From Rhodopirellula baltica SH 1 (GTDB taxonomy: Bacteria > Planctomycetota > Planctomycetia > Pirellulales > Pirellulaceae), in the NCBI RefSeq assembly GCF_000196115.1, contig NC_005027.1, positions 2,418,001 to 2,482,000 on the forward strand: a DNA stretch of 64,000 nucleotides, in the 5' to 3' direction. Both the position numbers and the translations under genes were made by a program. Positions 8,440 through 17,455 of the stretch are shown piece after piece. Numbering within the stretch: the first letter of the stretch is position 1; every line of letters starts with the position of its first letter. The notes under the pieces are model-generated. The model did no database searches. It saw only the letters and a program-made list of their open reading frames with translations, and was not told where the DNA came from.

Positions 8440-8946
8440 TCAGTGATTTGTATCGACGAATCGAACTGCGAACGCGGGCTTTGCCACCGGGGCTTCGCTG
8501 ACATGACGCGTCCAATCGACCAACTTGGCATGGTCTCTCGGGTTGGCTCGTTGTTCGATGCGTTGGCGTCTCACTTCGTCGTCACAGGTCAGATACCAAA
8601 CGGTTGGTGTCACGCCAAAACGCTCAGCCAATTGACTTGGCCAATTTGGGTTCTCCAGCTCCCGAGTGAACGGTCCCACGATCACGACAGGGATATGCTG
8701 CAAATTGTCAGCCGCGGTTTGGAAAAGGCATTCATAGACCGCGTCACGAAACAACCGTTTGTATTCTGGGCTGTCTCGGTCCGCGGGATTCAATCCCGCC
8801 GCGGACAAACCAGCTCGAACAACCGGTTCAGTGACGGTGTCGCTATCCAGCAACACACCGCCCAATTTGCTTGCCAGATCCTTGCCGAAGGTGGTCTTAC
8901 CAACGCCGGCGGCGCCTGCAACGATGTGGAGTTCAGTGTTCGTCAT
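8440..8946 (-). CDS. Small P-loop kinase (AAA_33/zeta-toxin-like)
   Basis: This 168-residue protein has a Walker A motif GAAGVGKTT (11-19), L-L-D-S-D near 33-37, hydrophobic V-V-I-V-G-P, and R-R-Q-R-I-E-Q-R-A as a lid-like arginine cluster. This is the layout of small-molecule or nucleotide kinases of the AAA_33 family, which includes zeta toxins, chloramphenicol phosphotransferases and gluconate kinases. No antitoxin-like gene is adjacent, so a toxin role is not supported. The substrate is unknown and cytoplasmic location is expected. Single gene, convergent with the lyase. Confidence 0.8.
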   Translation of the reverse strand: MTNTELHIVAGAAGVGKTTFGKDLASKLGGVLLDSDTVTEPVVRAGLSAAGLNPADRDSPEYKRLFRDAVYECLFQTAADNLQHIPVVIVGPFTRELENPNWPSQLAERFGVTPTVWYLTCDDEVRRQRIEQRANPRDHAKLVDWTRHVSEAPVAKPAFAVRFVDTNH

Positions 8947-9189
8947 GGTGTTTCAGTGATATGGAGACGTCATCTCGTTCGGCAATTGAGCTGGTTTGGT
9001 AGAGCCAACGTAATCATTGTGCGACAAGTCCAGCAACCATCATCACGATGCAACAAGTCATTGGCGAAATGCTGGCGATCGATCTATTCGGGACACCAGC
9101 GACAATGCCCCCCGACCGCATCATCGTATTTTCATTGAACCCACTCGTCGCGGATGGAACCCGCGACTCTCCCGTGAAGGATTCACCGC

Positions 9190-9678
9190 ATGAATGAACT
9201 TTATCGATACGAGAGTCGGCAGCGTCGAACCTCAATGATCTTGCTGGTAAACATGGTTGTCCTGCTGACGATGTACCTCGCTGCACGGATTTTCATTCCC
9301 TCGTCGGAAGAAAGCGAGCAACTTTTCTTCTGGCTGAACATCGTTACTCCGCTGGTCGAAGTTTGCTTATTGCTCGCCGCCATCTACCTCTGGGTCAAAA
9401 ACGAGACGTTCCGGATGGTCGTGACAAAAGATACTTTCGAAGTGTTCGATCCGCTCTCTCGGACCTTCACGTTCTCCGTTCCCGTGCATGAGATCGTCGA
9501 GATCAAGCAAACTCACCAGGCCAACCATAGTTCCATCGTGATGAAAACCGCCACGGGCGATCGATTTCGCCTTACACAAAACTATCACTACAGCCGAACG
9601 AAACTCTACGCGGCGTTGGCCAAGGTCAATCCAGACATACGCTTGCCGAAAAGTGCTTGGCGATTCAGCCGATCCTGA
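9190..9678 (+). CDS. Membrane protein with two TM segments and a PH-like C-terminal domain
   Basis: This 162-residue protein has TM segments at about 16-35 and 48-69. They are followed by a roughly 85-residue beta-rich cytoplasmic domain (F-E-V-F-D-P, V-P-V-H-E-I-V-E-I, D-R-F-R-L-T) resembling bacterial PH/YcxB-like domains. AAGGAT upstream of the ATG supports the start. No neighbour shares its strand closely, and function is unknown. Confidence 0.75.
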   Translation: MNELYRYESRQRRTSMILLVNMVVLLTMYLAARIFIPSSEESEQLFFWLNIVTPLVEVCLLLAAIYLWVKNETFRMVVTKDTFEVFDPLSRTFTFSVPVHEIVEIKQTHQANHSSIVMKTATGDRFRLTQNYHYSRTKLYAALAKVNPDIRLPKSAWRFSRS

Positions 9679-9925
9679 ATCCTGTTGCACACAGCGGCTC
9701 GATCGTAAATCGCGTTACTTGATTCTTGCGATCGGCATCCGATCGACACTCTTCGCTGCATCCCGCCCGTCGATTCTGAAAAGCTGCCGGTTCTCAATGA
9801 GTTTCTAGATGAATACTCGGTGTGCATCCACGCACAAAAACGGTCCAGCGTTTACCACTTGCATGACGGTTCAGTAATTGCATGACAGAGGCTGGACTCC
9901 GCCCCTTCCTCAAACAGAGACTCCG

Positions 9926-10978
9926 ATGTCATCAACCATCACCGAATTGTTAGGCGAAGATCAGAAATACCTGCTGGAACATCGCTGCGAAACCATCGAT
10001 TCCAGCCGCCTACACCTGCCCGGCCCCGATTTCCTCGAGCGGGTTTTGTGTGGAACGGATCGCAACCAACGCGTGGTCAACAACCTCGCCCGCCTCTTTG
10101 GCCACGGCCGGCTCAGAGACACGGGTTACGTCTCAATCCTTCCGGTGGACCAAGGCATCGAACATTCCGCAGGAGCCTCCTTCGCTCCAAATCTGGACTA
10201 TTTCGACCCGGAAAACATCGTGAAGCTGGCAATCGAAGGCGGTTGCAACGCGGTGGCGTCAACGTTCGGTGTCCTGGGAGCGGTGTCGCGAAAATACGCT
10301 CACCGGATTCCGTTCTTAGTCAAAATCAATCACAACGAACTGTTGAGCTATCCGAACACTTATGATCAAGTGATGTTCGGTCAAGTCGACCGAGCCCATG
10401 ACATGGGTGCCACCGCGGTGGGCGCAACCATCTACTTTGGCTCACCAGAATCACGTCGACAAATTGTCGAAGTGGCCGAATCGTTCGAGCGCGCTCACGA
10501 ACTCGGGCTCGCAACCGTCCTATGGTGCTATCTACGGAACCCGGCCTTCAAGACAGACCAGGACTACCACACATCGGCCGACTTGACCGGACAGGCCAAC
10601 CACTTGGGAGTGACCATTCAGGCGGACATCATCAAACAAAAACTGCCGACCAACAATGGCGGATACAACGCGATTGCATTTGGAAAGACTTCGCCCTTGG
10701 TTTACCAAAAGCTAACAACGGATCACCCAATCGATCTGTGCCGCTATCAGGTTGCCAATTGTTTCATGGGTCGCGCCGGCTTGATCAACTCTGGCGGAGC
10801 ATCTTCCGGTGCGTCAGATCTGGCCGAAGCGGTCAAAACAGCAGTGATCAACAAGCGTGCGGGCGGAACAGGGCTGATCTCCGGCCGAAAGGCTTTTCAG
10901 CGTCCGATGCCCGAAGGTGTGGAACTTCTCCACAAGATCCAAGATGTCTATCTCGACAAAGAAATCACCGTCGCCTGA
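9926..10978 (+). CDS. fbaB: Class I fructose-bisphosphate aldolase, DhnA/FbaB type
   Basis: This 350-residue protein, the same length as E. coli FbaB, matches it closely throughout: [81 protein letters not shown] and [17 protein letters not shown]. It cleaves fructose 1,6-bisphosphate to DHAP and glyceraldehyde 3-phosphate through a Schiff base, in glycolysis and gluconeogenesis. The frame is open from a TTG at 9878, but the ATG at 9926 fits the family N-terminus. It heads the stress/redox island and is convergent with a DHOD-like gene only 37 bp away. Confidence 0.95.
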   Translation: MSSTITELLGEDQKYLLEHRCETIDSSRLHLPGPDFLERVLCGTDRNQRVVNNLARLFGHGRLRDTGYVSILPVDQGIEHSAGASFAPNLDYFDPENIVKLAIEGGCNAVASTFGVLGAVSRKYAHRIPFLVKINHNELLSYPNTYDQVMFGQVDRAHDMGATAVGATIYFGSPESRRQIVEVAESFERAHELGLATVLWCYLRNPAFKTDQDYHTSADLTGQANHLGVTIQADIIKQKLPTNNGGYNAIAFGKTSPLVYQKLTTDHPIDLCRYQVANCFMGRAGLINSGGASSGASDLAEAVKTAVINKRAGGTGLISGRKAFQRPMPEGVELLHKIQDVYLDKEITVA

Positions 10979-11015
10979 GCACGGCCCGAAATAGATCTTC
11001 CGCCTCGCGAATGAT

Positions 11016-12029
11016 TCAAGTTCCCGCCGAGCTCGGATCATTTTCGCGAAGGTGGGCGGTCAATGCAGCGATGTACGCCGTCCGTTCTTCATCGCTGCTG
11101 AATTCGAGAGGACGCTGCGTTTTCAAATCTTGCATCGATTGCATGTCATGCTTCTCCATGAACGAAACCAGGCCACGCAGCATCGTTTGAATCACAGACG
11201 CGCCCTCTCGATAGATAGCCGAAGTCACCATCGCAACGTCCGCACCAGCCAACAACACTTTGATCAAATGATCTGCGTTGCCGACACCACCACAGGCCGC
11301 CAAAGGCATCGCCGGACAGCAACTGTGAACCTGCATCAAAGTGTCGAGTGAATCGACACCCTCGTCCGCCGATGTGATTCGCCAACGGCTCGCCAACCTC
11401 AATGTGTCCAAACAAATATCGACTTTCGGTGCGCGACCATGAAGCACCATCCCTTGAGCTCCCGACAGCAACTGACGAGCGATATGCGGCAGGCTGGTGA
11501 AGTTGCTGCTCAGCTTCACAAACAATGGAACCGTGATTGCGGAATTGACGTCTCGAATTGAATCAAGAATCGTCATTTCAATCTCCGCTGAACTGCCATA
11601 CTCTCGTGCGCCTGAGTGATGCACATTCAGCTCAATTGCGGACGCTCCGGCTTCCTCAAGTTCCCCGGCAAAATCCATCCAGCCTCCAGCGGTGTAACCA
11701 TTCAGGCTCGCGATAATGGGAATGTCTTGCAAAGAACTGGCACGGTTGACCAGTGCCAAATACGAATCGCCATCTGGGCAAACCCAATGATGCTTCGTGC
11801 GGTCGGATTGTCCCAGAATCATTCGTTCTTTGGGTGTGAGTTGGCGTCCATGATTCCAACTCCAATCGATCACTTGTTCCTCAAACAACGATGGCAAAAC
11901 GATTGCCCCGGCACCAGCCTCCTGCATTTCCATGCGGGTCCGCTCGTTCATCGATAACGGCGACGCTCCGACGACAACCGGTGACCTCAACGAAAGTCCG
12001 CCGAATTGAGTATTTAAACGAGATGGCAT
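11016..12029 (-). CDS. Dihydroorotate dehydrogenase-like flavoprotein
   Basis: This 337-residue TIM-barrel protein of the PyrD superfamily shows SPVVVGASPL, G-A-G-A-I-V-L-P-S, I-I-A-S-L-N-G, L-F-V-K-L-S and C-G-G-V-G-N near the phosphate site. The N-x-S-C-P-N loop carrying the catalytic base of true dihydroorotate dehydrogenases is replaced by ELNVHHSGA, so pyrimidine synthesis is unlikely. Such DHOD-like proteins often neighbour pyruvate:ferredoxin oxidoreductase or stress genes. It starts 33 bp after the APH/P-loop gene on the same strand, so they probably form an operon. It is paralogous to the gene at 18459-19502. Confidence 0.85.
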   Translation of the reverse strand: MPSRLNTQFGGLSLRSPVVVGASPLSMNERTRMEMQEAGAGAIVLPSLFEEQVIDWSWNHGRQLTPKERMILGQSDRTKHHWVCPDGDSYLALVNRASSLQDIPIIASLNGYTAGGWMDFAGELEEAGASAIELNVHHSGAREYGSSAEIEMTILDSIRDVNSAITVPLFVKLSSNFTSLPHIARQLLSGAQGMVLHGRAPKVDICLDTLRLASRWRITSADEGVDSLDTLMQVHSCCPAMPLAACGGVGNADHLIKVLLAGADVAMVTSAIYREGASVIQTMLRGLVSFMEKHDMQSMQDLKTQRPLEFSSDEERTAYIAALTAHLRENDPSSAGT

Positions 12030-12062
12030 GGCTTCGCATCCATTGAAAGAGAAAGGGACCGT

Positions 12063-13604
12063 CTAAAGCATTTCGACCAGTTGAACCACGTCAGGGACAT
12101 CAACCACCAACTCTCGCTCGCTGTCTGAAATTGGTTCGTGGCAAGCAAGCTGATGTTCCAAAACCGTCAGGTCCGCATCCGACGCATCTTGATTCTTCTC
12201 ACGACGGTCAATCACGCGTTGCCGCAACGTTTGCAAATCGGTGTGACAATTTAGAATCGCAAAGGGAACGCCTGATCGAGTTGCAACATCCACGAACTGT
12301 TTGCGATGAGATCGCTTCAAGAACGTCGCGTCGACGACCACGCTGTACCCGCTCGCAAGGATTCTCTCAGCCAATTCTGCCAGTCGACGGTAAGTCTTCT
12401 CGCTCGCGTCGTCCCCATACACTTCCAAGACTTCTTCAGGTCCAGGACGCTCGGTGACGGACAATCCGAACATTCGTTTTCGTTCGATGTCGCTTCGCAA
12501 CCGAATCGCATCGTGACGCTGCACGATTGCCTCACTCACGGTGGACTTGCCACTACCGCTGACTCCATGAGTGATCCAAAGTCGTGGCGATTCACGAAGC
12601 GTGAATCGGTATGCCAGATTGAGATGTTCCCGTACGTCTTCGTTGTCACCACGCATCGAGGCCGTCAATGCCCGAACCAAAGCACGATAAACCAAGAAAA
12701 ATCGCAAAAGGCTCAAGGACTGATAGTCTCCCGTGCGTTCCAAATAAGCATTCAAAAACAAACGAGACAGATCGAGGTGTCCTCGAGCGGACAAATCCAT
12801 CGCCAAAAATGACGCATCACTCAGAACATCAATCCATCGCAATTGATCGTTGAATTCAATGCCGTCGAATGGCCGCAGCTTTCCTCGCCAATCAATGATG
12901 TTGTCCGCATGAAGGTCGCCATGACAGGCGCGGATAAAGCCTCCGTTGATACGGTTGGTTAGCCTTTGAAAGTTTTCACGAAGGAATTCGCTTGTCCACT
13001 CTCGCAACACTTCCAAAACGCGAGAGCGTTCATCGTCCAGATCCGCCTCCACTGTCTCAAATATCTGGCGGGTGTTCTGCGTCAAAAAGCCGGGCCACTT
13101 CAGGGCAATGCCTGAATAGCAAGCGACTGCGTCCTGGTGAAACTCTGCAACTGAATCAGCAAGCTGCAAAACTTTGCCGCGAGTCAACTTTCCTCGCTCG
13201 ATTTGTTGACTCAACAACGCTGTTTCAGGAAACCGATTCATTTGCACAGCAAACTCGATCGCCTCTCCCTCGCCTTGCACCTTAACGGCTTCGTCCGCGA
13301 ACGTGATTGGCACGACGGCTACATAGAGGTCGTCCGAAAACCGCCTGTCTAGTCGCAACTCTTCTTCGCAGAAATGACGGCGTTTCTCCAATGTGGTGTA
13401 GTCGAGAAATTCCGTCTTGACGGGCTTTTTGATTTTGTAAGCAAATTCACCAGCCAGAAACACGAAGGAGATATGCGTTTCATGAACGACCACCGGGCCT
13501 TTAACGGGATGAGGGTATGCCTCCGGTCGTTTCAAACCGGCAACCAACCTCTCCGTTGAAACCTCATTCTTTGCGGTCGAGTCCATCGTTGTCATCGGTC
13601 TCAA
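12063..13604 (-). CDS. Bifunctional APH-like and P-loop kinase protein (COG2187+COG0645 type)
   Basis: This 513-residue fusion has an aminoglycoside-phosphotransferase-like N-terminal domain with CHGDLHADNI (228-237) and FDGIEF (246-251). The C-terminal domain is a P-loop kinase with GVSGSGKST (347-355) and V-V-V-D-A-T-F-L as a strand motif. The order and length match the mycobacterial protein Rv2004c, a member of the DosR dormancy regulon, and similar proteins commonly sit next to universal stress proteins. The substrates of both domains are unknown. It is upstream of and probably co-transcribed with the DHOD-like gene. The start could also be the ATG at 13595 or 13586. Confidence 0.88.
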   Translation of the reverse strand: MRPMTTMDSTAKNEVSTERLVAGLKRPEAYPHPVKGPVVVHETHISFVFLAGEFAYKIKKPVKTEFLDYTTLEKRRHFCEEELRLDRRFSDDLYVAVVPITFADEAVKVQGEGEAIEFAVQMNRFPETALLSQQIERGKLTRGKVLQLADSVAEFHQDAVACYSGIALKWPGFLTQNTRQIFETVEADLDDERSRVLEVLREWTSEFLRENFQRLTNRINGGFIRACHGDLHADNIIDWRGKLRPFDGIEFNDQLRWIDVLSDASFLAMDLSARGHLDLSRLFLNAYLERTGDYQSLSLLRFFLVYRALVRALTASMRGDNEDVREHLNLAYRFTLRESPRLWITHGVSGSGKSTVSEAIVQRHDAIRLRSDIERKRMFGLSVTERPGPEEVLEVYGDDASEKTYRRLAELAERILASGYSVVVDATFLKRSHRKQFVDVATRSGVPFAILNCHTDLQTLRQRVIDRREKNQDASDADLTVLEHQLACHEPISDSERELVVDVPDVVQLVEML

Positions 13605-13917
13605 TAGGAAGGTGACGAAATTTGGAAGTCAGGGACGATCAGTAGCCACACAAGCCGCGTGGGCATTCGCGTCAACTGCGATTTAACAAAAGCGTCAGCG
13701 GGCAAAACCGAAGTCAGTGGGGCGTACTGAATTCATCGATCAGCCCGCTGACGCGGGGCGAGCCTTCTAAGGAACAGCAGGTAAATGGGCGGTCAAATAC
13801 AAATCACTGAATCATGAAGCCGAACGTTCGCGACCTTGGTCTGAAACATGGACAACAGACCTACGCCTTCAGAATTTCCCCCTTCATCAGATTCATTCTC
13901 CCACCGGCTTCCTCTGG
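13605..13917. other. 313-bp gap with a 12-bp inverted repeat
   Basis: This lies upstream of the bifunctional kinase gene and downstream of the heme protein gene, both minus strand. GCGTCAGCGGGC (13692-13703) and GCCCGCTGACGC (13743-13754) form perfect arms around a 39-nt loop. No T-run follows, so it looks more like a repeat or regulatory structure than a terminator. No open frame of note. Confidence 0.5.
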
Positions 13918-14364
13918 CTATTCCCTGGGTAGTTTGATCAGCTCCTCTCGATGCTTACGCATGTAGGAATGGCACTCAACACACCGGACAGTCATCGCAA
14001 CGTACCCCATGGTGGCTCGATGGATGTCTTGCTCTTCCGCCGATTCCACGACCAGATCTGTTGCACGTTGGAAGTCACGGCTTTGATCCGCATATTCGCG
14101 TGTCTGGATGACATTCCATCCCGACTCGGTGCTGAGCAATCTTAAAGATCGAGCATTCGACGCAACTTTGTCATAGTCTTCCAGCGTGAGTCCTTCGAGA
14201 ATCGCCTTCGACTTTTCCAACTTCATTCGCATCAACGGAGTCAACTGGCTGCCATCGATTCTTTCTTCGTTGCCCGTAGGAGGATCCGCTCGCAGACTCA
14301 TCGTCCAAAGCGAACCGATCACGACGACCGACGAGAGCATGATTGCTAACAAGCGTCTCATCAC
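13918..14364 (-). CDS. Exported heme c protein, cytochrome c'-like
   Basis: This 148-residue protein has a signal peptide (residues 1-26) and one C-terminal heme attachment motif CVECH (128-132). Helices precede the motif, which is the order in four-helix-bundle cytochromes c' and c-556. It would be periplasmic and involved in electron transfer or gas binding; no distal ligand can be assigned by eye. It lies among stress and oxygen-related genes and is probably transcribed alone. Confidence 0.78.
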   Translation of the reverse strand: MMRRLLAIMLSSVVVIGSLWTMSLRADPPTGNEERIDGSQLTPLMRMKLEKSKAILEGLTLEDYDKVASNARSLRLLSTESGWNVIQTREYADQSRDFQRATDLVVESAEEQDIHRATMGYVAMTVRCVECHSYMRKHREELIKLPRE

Positions 14365-14430
14365 ATTTCACTCCGAGGGAACATTGTCATGGAAAGTTAG
14401 TTGAATCGTTCGTCCAATACCTCGGCACTT

Positions 14431-14557
14431 GCCTAGCGGGCTGTTGATTAATGAGCCGTACCGCGTTAGCGGCGGTTAGTCAGACGCCAACCGGGGCTAA
14501 CGCCCATCGGCTAATTGTTGTCACTCGGTATACGACTAAATCAACAGGCTGCTAGGC
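14431..14557. repeat. Palindromic dispersed repeat, copy A
   Basis: Terminal inverted repeats GCCTAGC..CTGTTGATT and its complement bound a 127-bp element. The interior contains GCGTTAGCGGCGGTT and GGGGCTAACGCCCA. A second copy about 14 kb away (28408-28521) is nearly identical. No coding potential. Confidence 0.75.
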
Positions 14558-14614
14558 AATGGTCAAAGGTGAGTTCTTGCAGAATCTCATCAATCGGTTT
14601 GTCGTGTGGCAAAT

Positions 14615-15589
14615 TCAAATCAAAGGGAGTGGCTGATCATTTTCGACGATCAATGTTTCCGACATTTCGACCGGCGAAAGAAACCCTTCCGGTTTCAGGG
14701 CAAGCAGCGAACACGTCACATCGGCGACAACCGTTTCAGCTGTATTGCCGATCAAGAATCCGGCCACACCTGTTCGGCAAACGGTTCCCATGACGATCAA
14801 GTCTGCTTCGACCTCATCGGCCACATCTCGAATCGCATTGGCCGGTGCCCCATGACGCAGATGCACGTGAACGTCGTCGGCCTCTGCGTATGGTGTTTGC
14901 AACAACTCATCCAAAGCCCGGTGGACTTTGCCTTCGTGTTCATGCCGGACATCTTCCACCGCATCATTGCCCGCATGACGACGCACGGATTCCTCCATCC
15001 ATAATTGCCAAGCGGCGACAACGTGCAGGTGAGCTTTGTCTCGTTGAGCGATCGAATACGCGAGCTCGAGCATTCTGCGATTCAGCTGCGTGTGCGCCGC
15101 ATCGTGCGAATCGACATCGATTGCCACCAACACGCGATCGAATTCGCCGTGGATGTCCGGCTTCAACAACCACACCGGGCAAGGGCACAATCGCAGCAAT
15201 GATTTCGCGACGCTCCCAAACAACCGTCCCGCGGCCGAAAATCCGTCTGCTGTCTTGATGAGCAAGTCATGATCATCGTGAATGACTTGTCGAGTGATCT
15301 CGGTGGCCGGGTCGCCAATGGCGACGACGACGTCCATCGACAGACCTGTGTCGGAATAGTCCGCCGCGATATTAAGCAGCCTTCGTCGGTGATCCTCCGC
15401 GACCAATTTTTCCAATTCTTTTGGCTGGGCGACATCCGTCAGCATTCCGAGCGCTCGCGGAATGGGTTTAACGACGTCCATCAGCGTCAGCCGGGCTCCG
15501 TTTGCAAGAGCCAACTCGGTTGCCTTGGAAACCGAAGTCTCCGGTTGCTCCGTCCCCGCATAGACGAGAATGTTCTCAAAATCGTTCAT
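14615..15589 (-). CDS. Universal stress protein, tandem domains (UspE-like)
   Basis: This 324-residue protein has two Usp domains. The first runs I-L-V-Y-A-G-T to about 145; its nucleotide loop is degenerate. The second starts at F-D-R-V-L-V-A-I-D-V-D and ends with MGTVCRTGVAGFLIGNTAE, which keeps the G-2x-G-9x-G-N spacing of ATP-binding Usp proteins. It is cytoplasmic, with a role in general stress or growth arrest. It follows the second Usp gene by 14 bp on the same strand, so they form an operon. Confidence 0.9.
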   Translation of the reverse strand: MNDFENILVYAGTEQPETSVSKATELALANGARLTLMDVVKPIPRALGMLTDVAQPKELEKLVAEDHRRRLLNIAADYSDTGLSMDVVVAIGDPATEITRQVIHDDHDLLIKTADGFSAAGRLFGSVAKSLLRLCPCPVWLLKPDIHGEFDRVLVAIDVDSHDAAHTQLNRRMLELAYSIAQRDKAHLHVVAAWQLWMEESVRRHAGNDAVEDVRHEHEGKVHRALDELLQTPYAEADDVHVHLRHGAPANAIRDVADEVEADLIVMGTVCRTGVAGFLIGNTAETVVADVTCSLLALKPEGFLSPVEMSETLIVENDQPLPLI

Positions 15590-15603
15590 CGCTGATTCAC
15601 CTT

Positions 15604-16503
15604 TTATGTCGAGGCGGTTTGATGGACCATTTGTTCGGTTTGGACGTCATCCATTGATTGGCCGCGAGCGATCAATACACTTGATGGAGCATGACGAAGC
15701 ACAAAACGCGTGGTGCTTCCTAGCAACAATCGTTCGAATCCACCACGTGAAGTCTCACCAACAACGATCAAGTCAACTTGATTCGATTCGATGTAGTCGA
15801 CCAAGCCATCACCGATATGGTCGCTATGTATCACGCGTGCTCGTGCGGACCGCGAATCTTCCACCAATCGATCTTTGATCCTTTCGAGATACTCTTTGGC
15901 TGCTTCGTCAACCGATGAATCATCAACACTTGATCGATCCGTCACCGAGACGACTTGCACATCGTTGTCGATGGACCACCCCAATTGCGTGAACTCTTCA
16001 AAAGCCATCTCGGCGGGAGGACTGGGTTCGCAACCGATTGCCACTCGGAGATGTCGACGGCGACCGGAGCCTTCGTTAGGTCGAACCACCAGCACACTGC
16101 TGAGAACGTGAGTCGCGACATAGTCGCTGGTGCTACCCAACAAGATTCGAGCGACCGCTGAGTGCCCCTTGGCTCCAACGACGACCAAATCCGGCTGAAG
16201 CTCGTTCGCGAGCTTCACGATCGTTTCCCCAGGATGCCCATTGCGAATCAGGTGGCAAAGCTCAGCATCTGAATCACGAAAGATCGCTTGGACTTCTTCG
16301 AAGGTGCGAGTGGCTTGATCGCGTTTCCGCTTCAACCAGCCCTTGCTCCAACCATCGACTAGAAATCCTTTTTGCGACGGTGGCTCAAAGATCACCGTGA
16401 CGACGTCGATTTCGACCGCTTGGCGAAAGCCTAGACGAACCAAAAATCGAGCGGCATCCAGCGAGGCATTGGAACCGTCAATCGTGAGCAAGATCTTTTT
16501 CAT
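15604..16503 (-). CDS. Universal stress protein, tandem domains
   Basis: This 299-residue protein begins MKKILLTIDGS and has two Usp domains. The ATP-binding motifs are VVGAKGHSAVARILLGSTS in the first and VVGETSRGGFERLLLGSTT in the second. The frame is open to 16650, but GGAAG six bases before the ATG at 16503 and the typical M-K-K-I-L start fix the beginning. It leads the two-gene Usp operon. The 220 bp to the divergent gene at 16725 must hold its promoter; TTCGCGAA occurs there as a short palindrome. Confidence 0.92.
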   Translation of the reverse strand: MKKILLTIDGSNASLDAARFLVRLGFRQAVEIDVVTVIFEPPSQKGFLVDGWSKGWLKRKRDQATRTFEEVQAIFRDSDAELCHLIRNGHPGETIVKLANELQPDLVVVGAKGHSAVARILLGSTSDYVATHVLSSVLVVRPNEGSGRRRHLRVAIGCEPSPPAEMAFEEFTQLGWSIDNDVQVVSVTDRSSVDDSSVDEAAKEYLERIKDRLVEDSRSARARVIHSDHIGDGLVDYIESNQVDLIVVGETSRGGFERLLLGSTTRFVLRHAPSSVLIARGQSMDDVQTEQMVHQTAST

Positions 16504-16724
16504 TGAACTTCCCTTTTGTTGGCAACAATTCAACGCACTCGGGATGCCAAAGCGAAATATTCGCGAATCGTTGTGTTTCCACCACACGAGACGTGCCGCC
16601 GTGCACAGGTGCGCGGATGAGCACGATCGAGATGTGAGCGTGGTGACCAACTTTCGGATTCAAAGCCCCGGTCCTCGCTTTGCTGAATGATCCAATCGTT
16701 TCTCAATCGCACTCGAACGAACCC

Positions 16725-17318
16725 ATGACCGTGTCCAACCTTAAGAACAAAAATCCTCTGCACGAGGCAAATGAAGCTCACCGCTATTTTTCGCAACTGG
16801 AAGGACAAATCGTCCAACGACTGCGGGAAGAAGCGAGCAGTGACTCCGGACGAGAAGAACTCATTCGCAGCACCGGGATCCGTGACCCGGACCTCGTCGC
16901 TGAACTGGGAAAGCTTGGGGTGACGGCGGACGAATTGGTCTCGCTGCGTTTGTTCCCGCTGGTCATGGTCGCTTGGGCGGAGAAACGAGCCGACGAGCAG
17001 GAAAGAGACGCGGTGATGGCGGAAGCACTACAAATGGGAATTCACGAAGATTCCAGTGCGTGGGTGCTGCTCGACCAATGGCTTCAACAGCGTCCACCCG
17101 GATTGGCCACCGACGCGTGGAAGCGATACATCCACGAAATGTTTCATGATATGTCTCGCGTTGCTCAACAGCGTCTGATCCTTGTAACCGAACAACAGAT
17201 GACACGAGTCGCGAAGGCGTCCGGTGGTCACCTCGGGTTCGGCAAAGTCTCAGCCAAAGAAAAATCGACCATCGAACAAACCGTCGCCGCCATGCGACAG
17301 CAAATCGAAGTCAATTGA
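16725..17318 (+). CDS. Hypothetical helical protein
   Basis: This 197-residue, soluble, mostly helical and acidic protein has no recognised family. It begins with H-E-A-N-E-A-H-R-Y-F-S-Q-L-E and contains ELGKLGVTADEL and repeated D-E-Q-E-R segments. The ATG at 16725 is preferred over an in-frame TTG at 16680. It diverges from the Usp operon and may share its control region. Confidence 0.65.
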   Translation: MTVSNLKNKNPLHEANEAHRYFSQLEGQIVQRLREEASSDSGREELIRSTGIRDPDLVAELGKLGVTADELVSLRLFPLVMVAWAEKRADEQERDAVMAEALQMGIHEDSSAWVLLDQWLQQRPPGLATDAWKRYIHEMFHDMSRVAQQRLILVTEQQMTRVAKASGGHLGFGKVSAKEKSTIEQTVAAMRQQIEVN

Positions 17319-17455
17319 AGCACGACGATGGACCGTTCATCCTGCAACGCTTTGCTTAACGGCTCGGTACATCAGTTGGGTATTGCAACACAGGCGACGG
17401 AGTTCTGTGGCCACGCGAGCGAACTGGCTCACATTGAGGTGGCGTCACCCGATAA

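Noticed and set aside
8440-8946. Zeta-type toxin
   Set aside because: Fold is compatible, but no antitoxin gene is adjacent and the neighbours are ordinary metabolic genes.
11016-12029. True dihydroorotate dehydrogenase (pyrD)
   Set aside because: The catalytic-base loop is missing, and no other pyrimidine genes are nearby.
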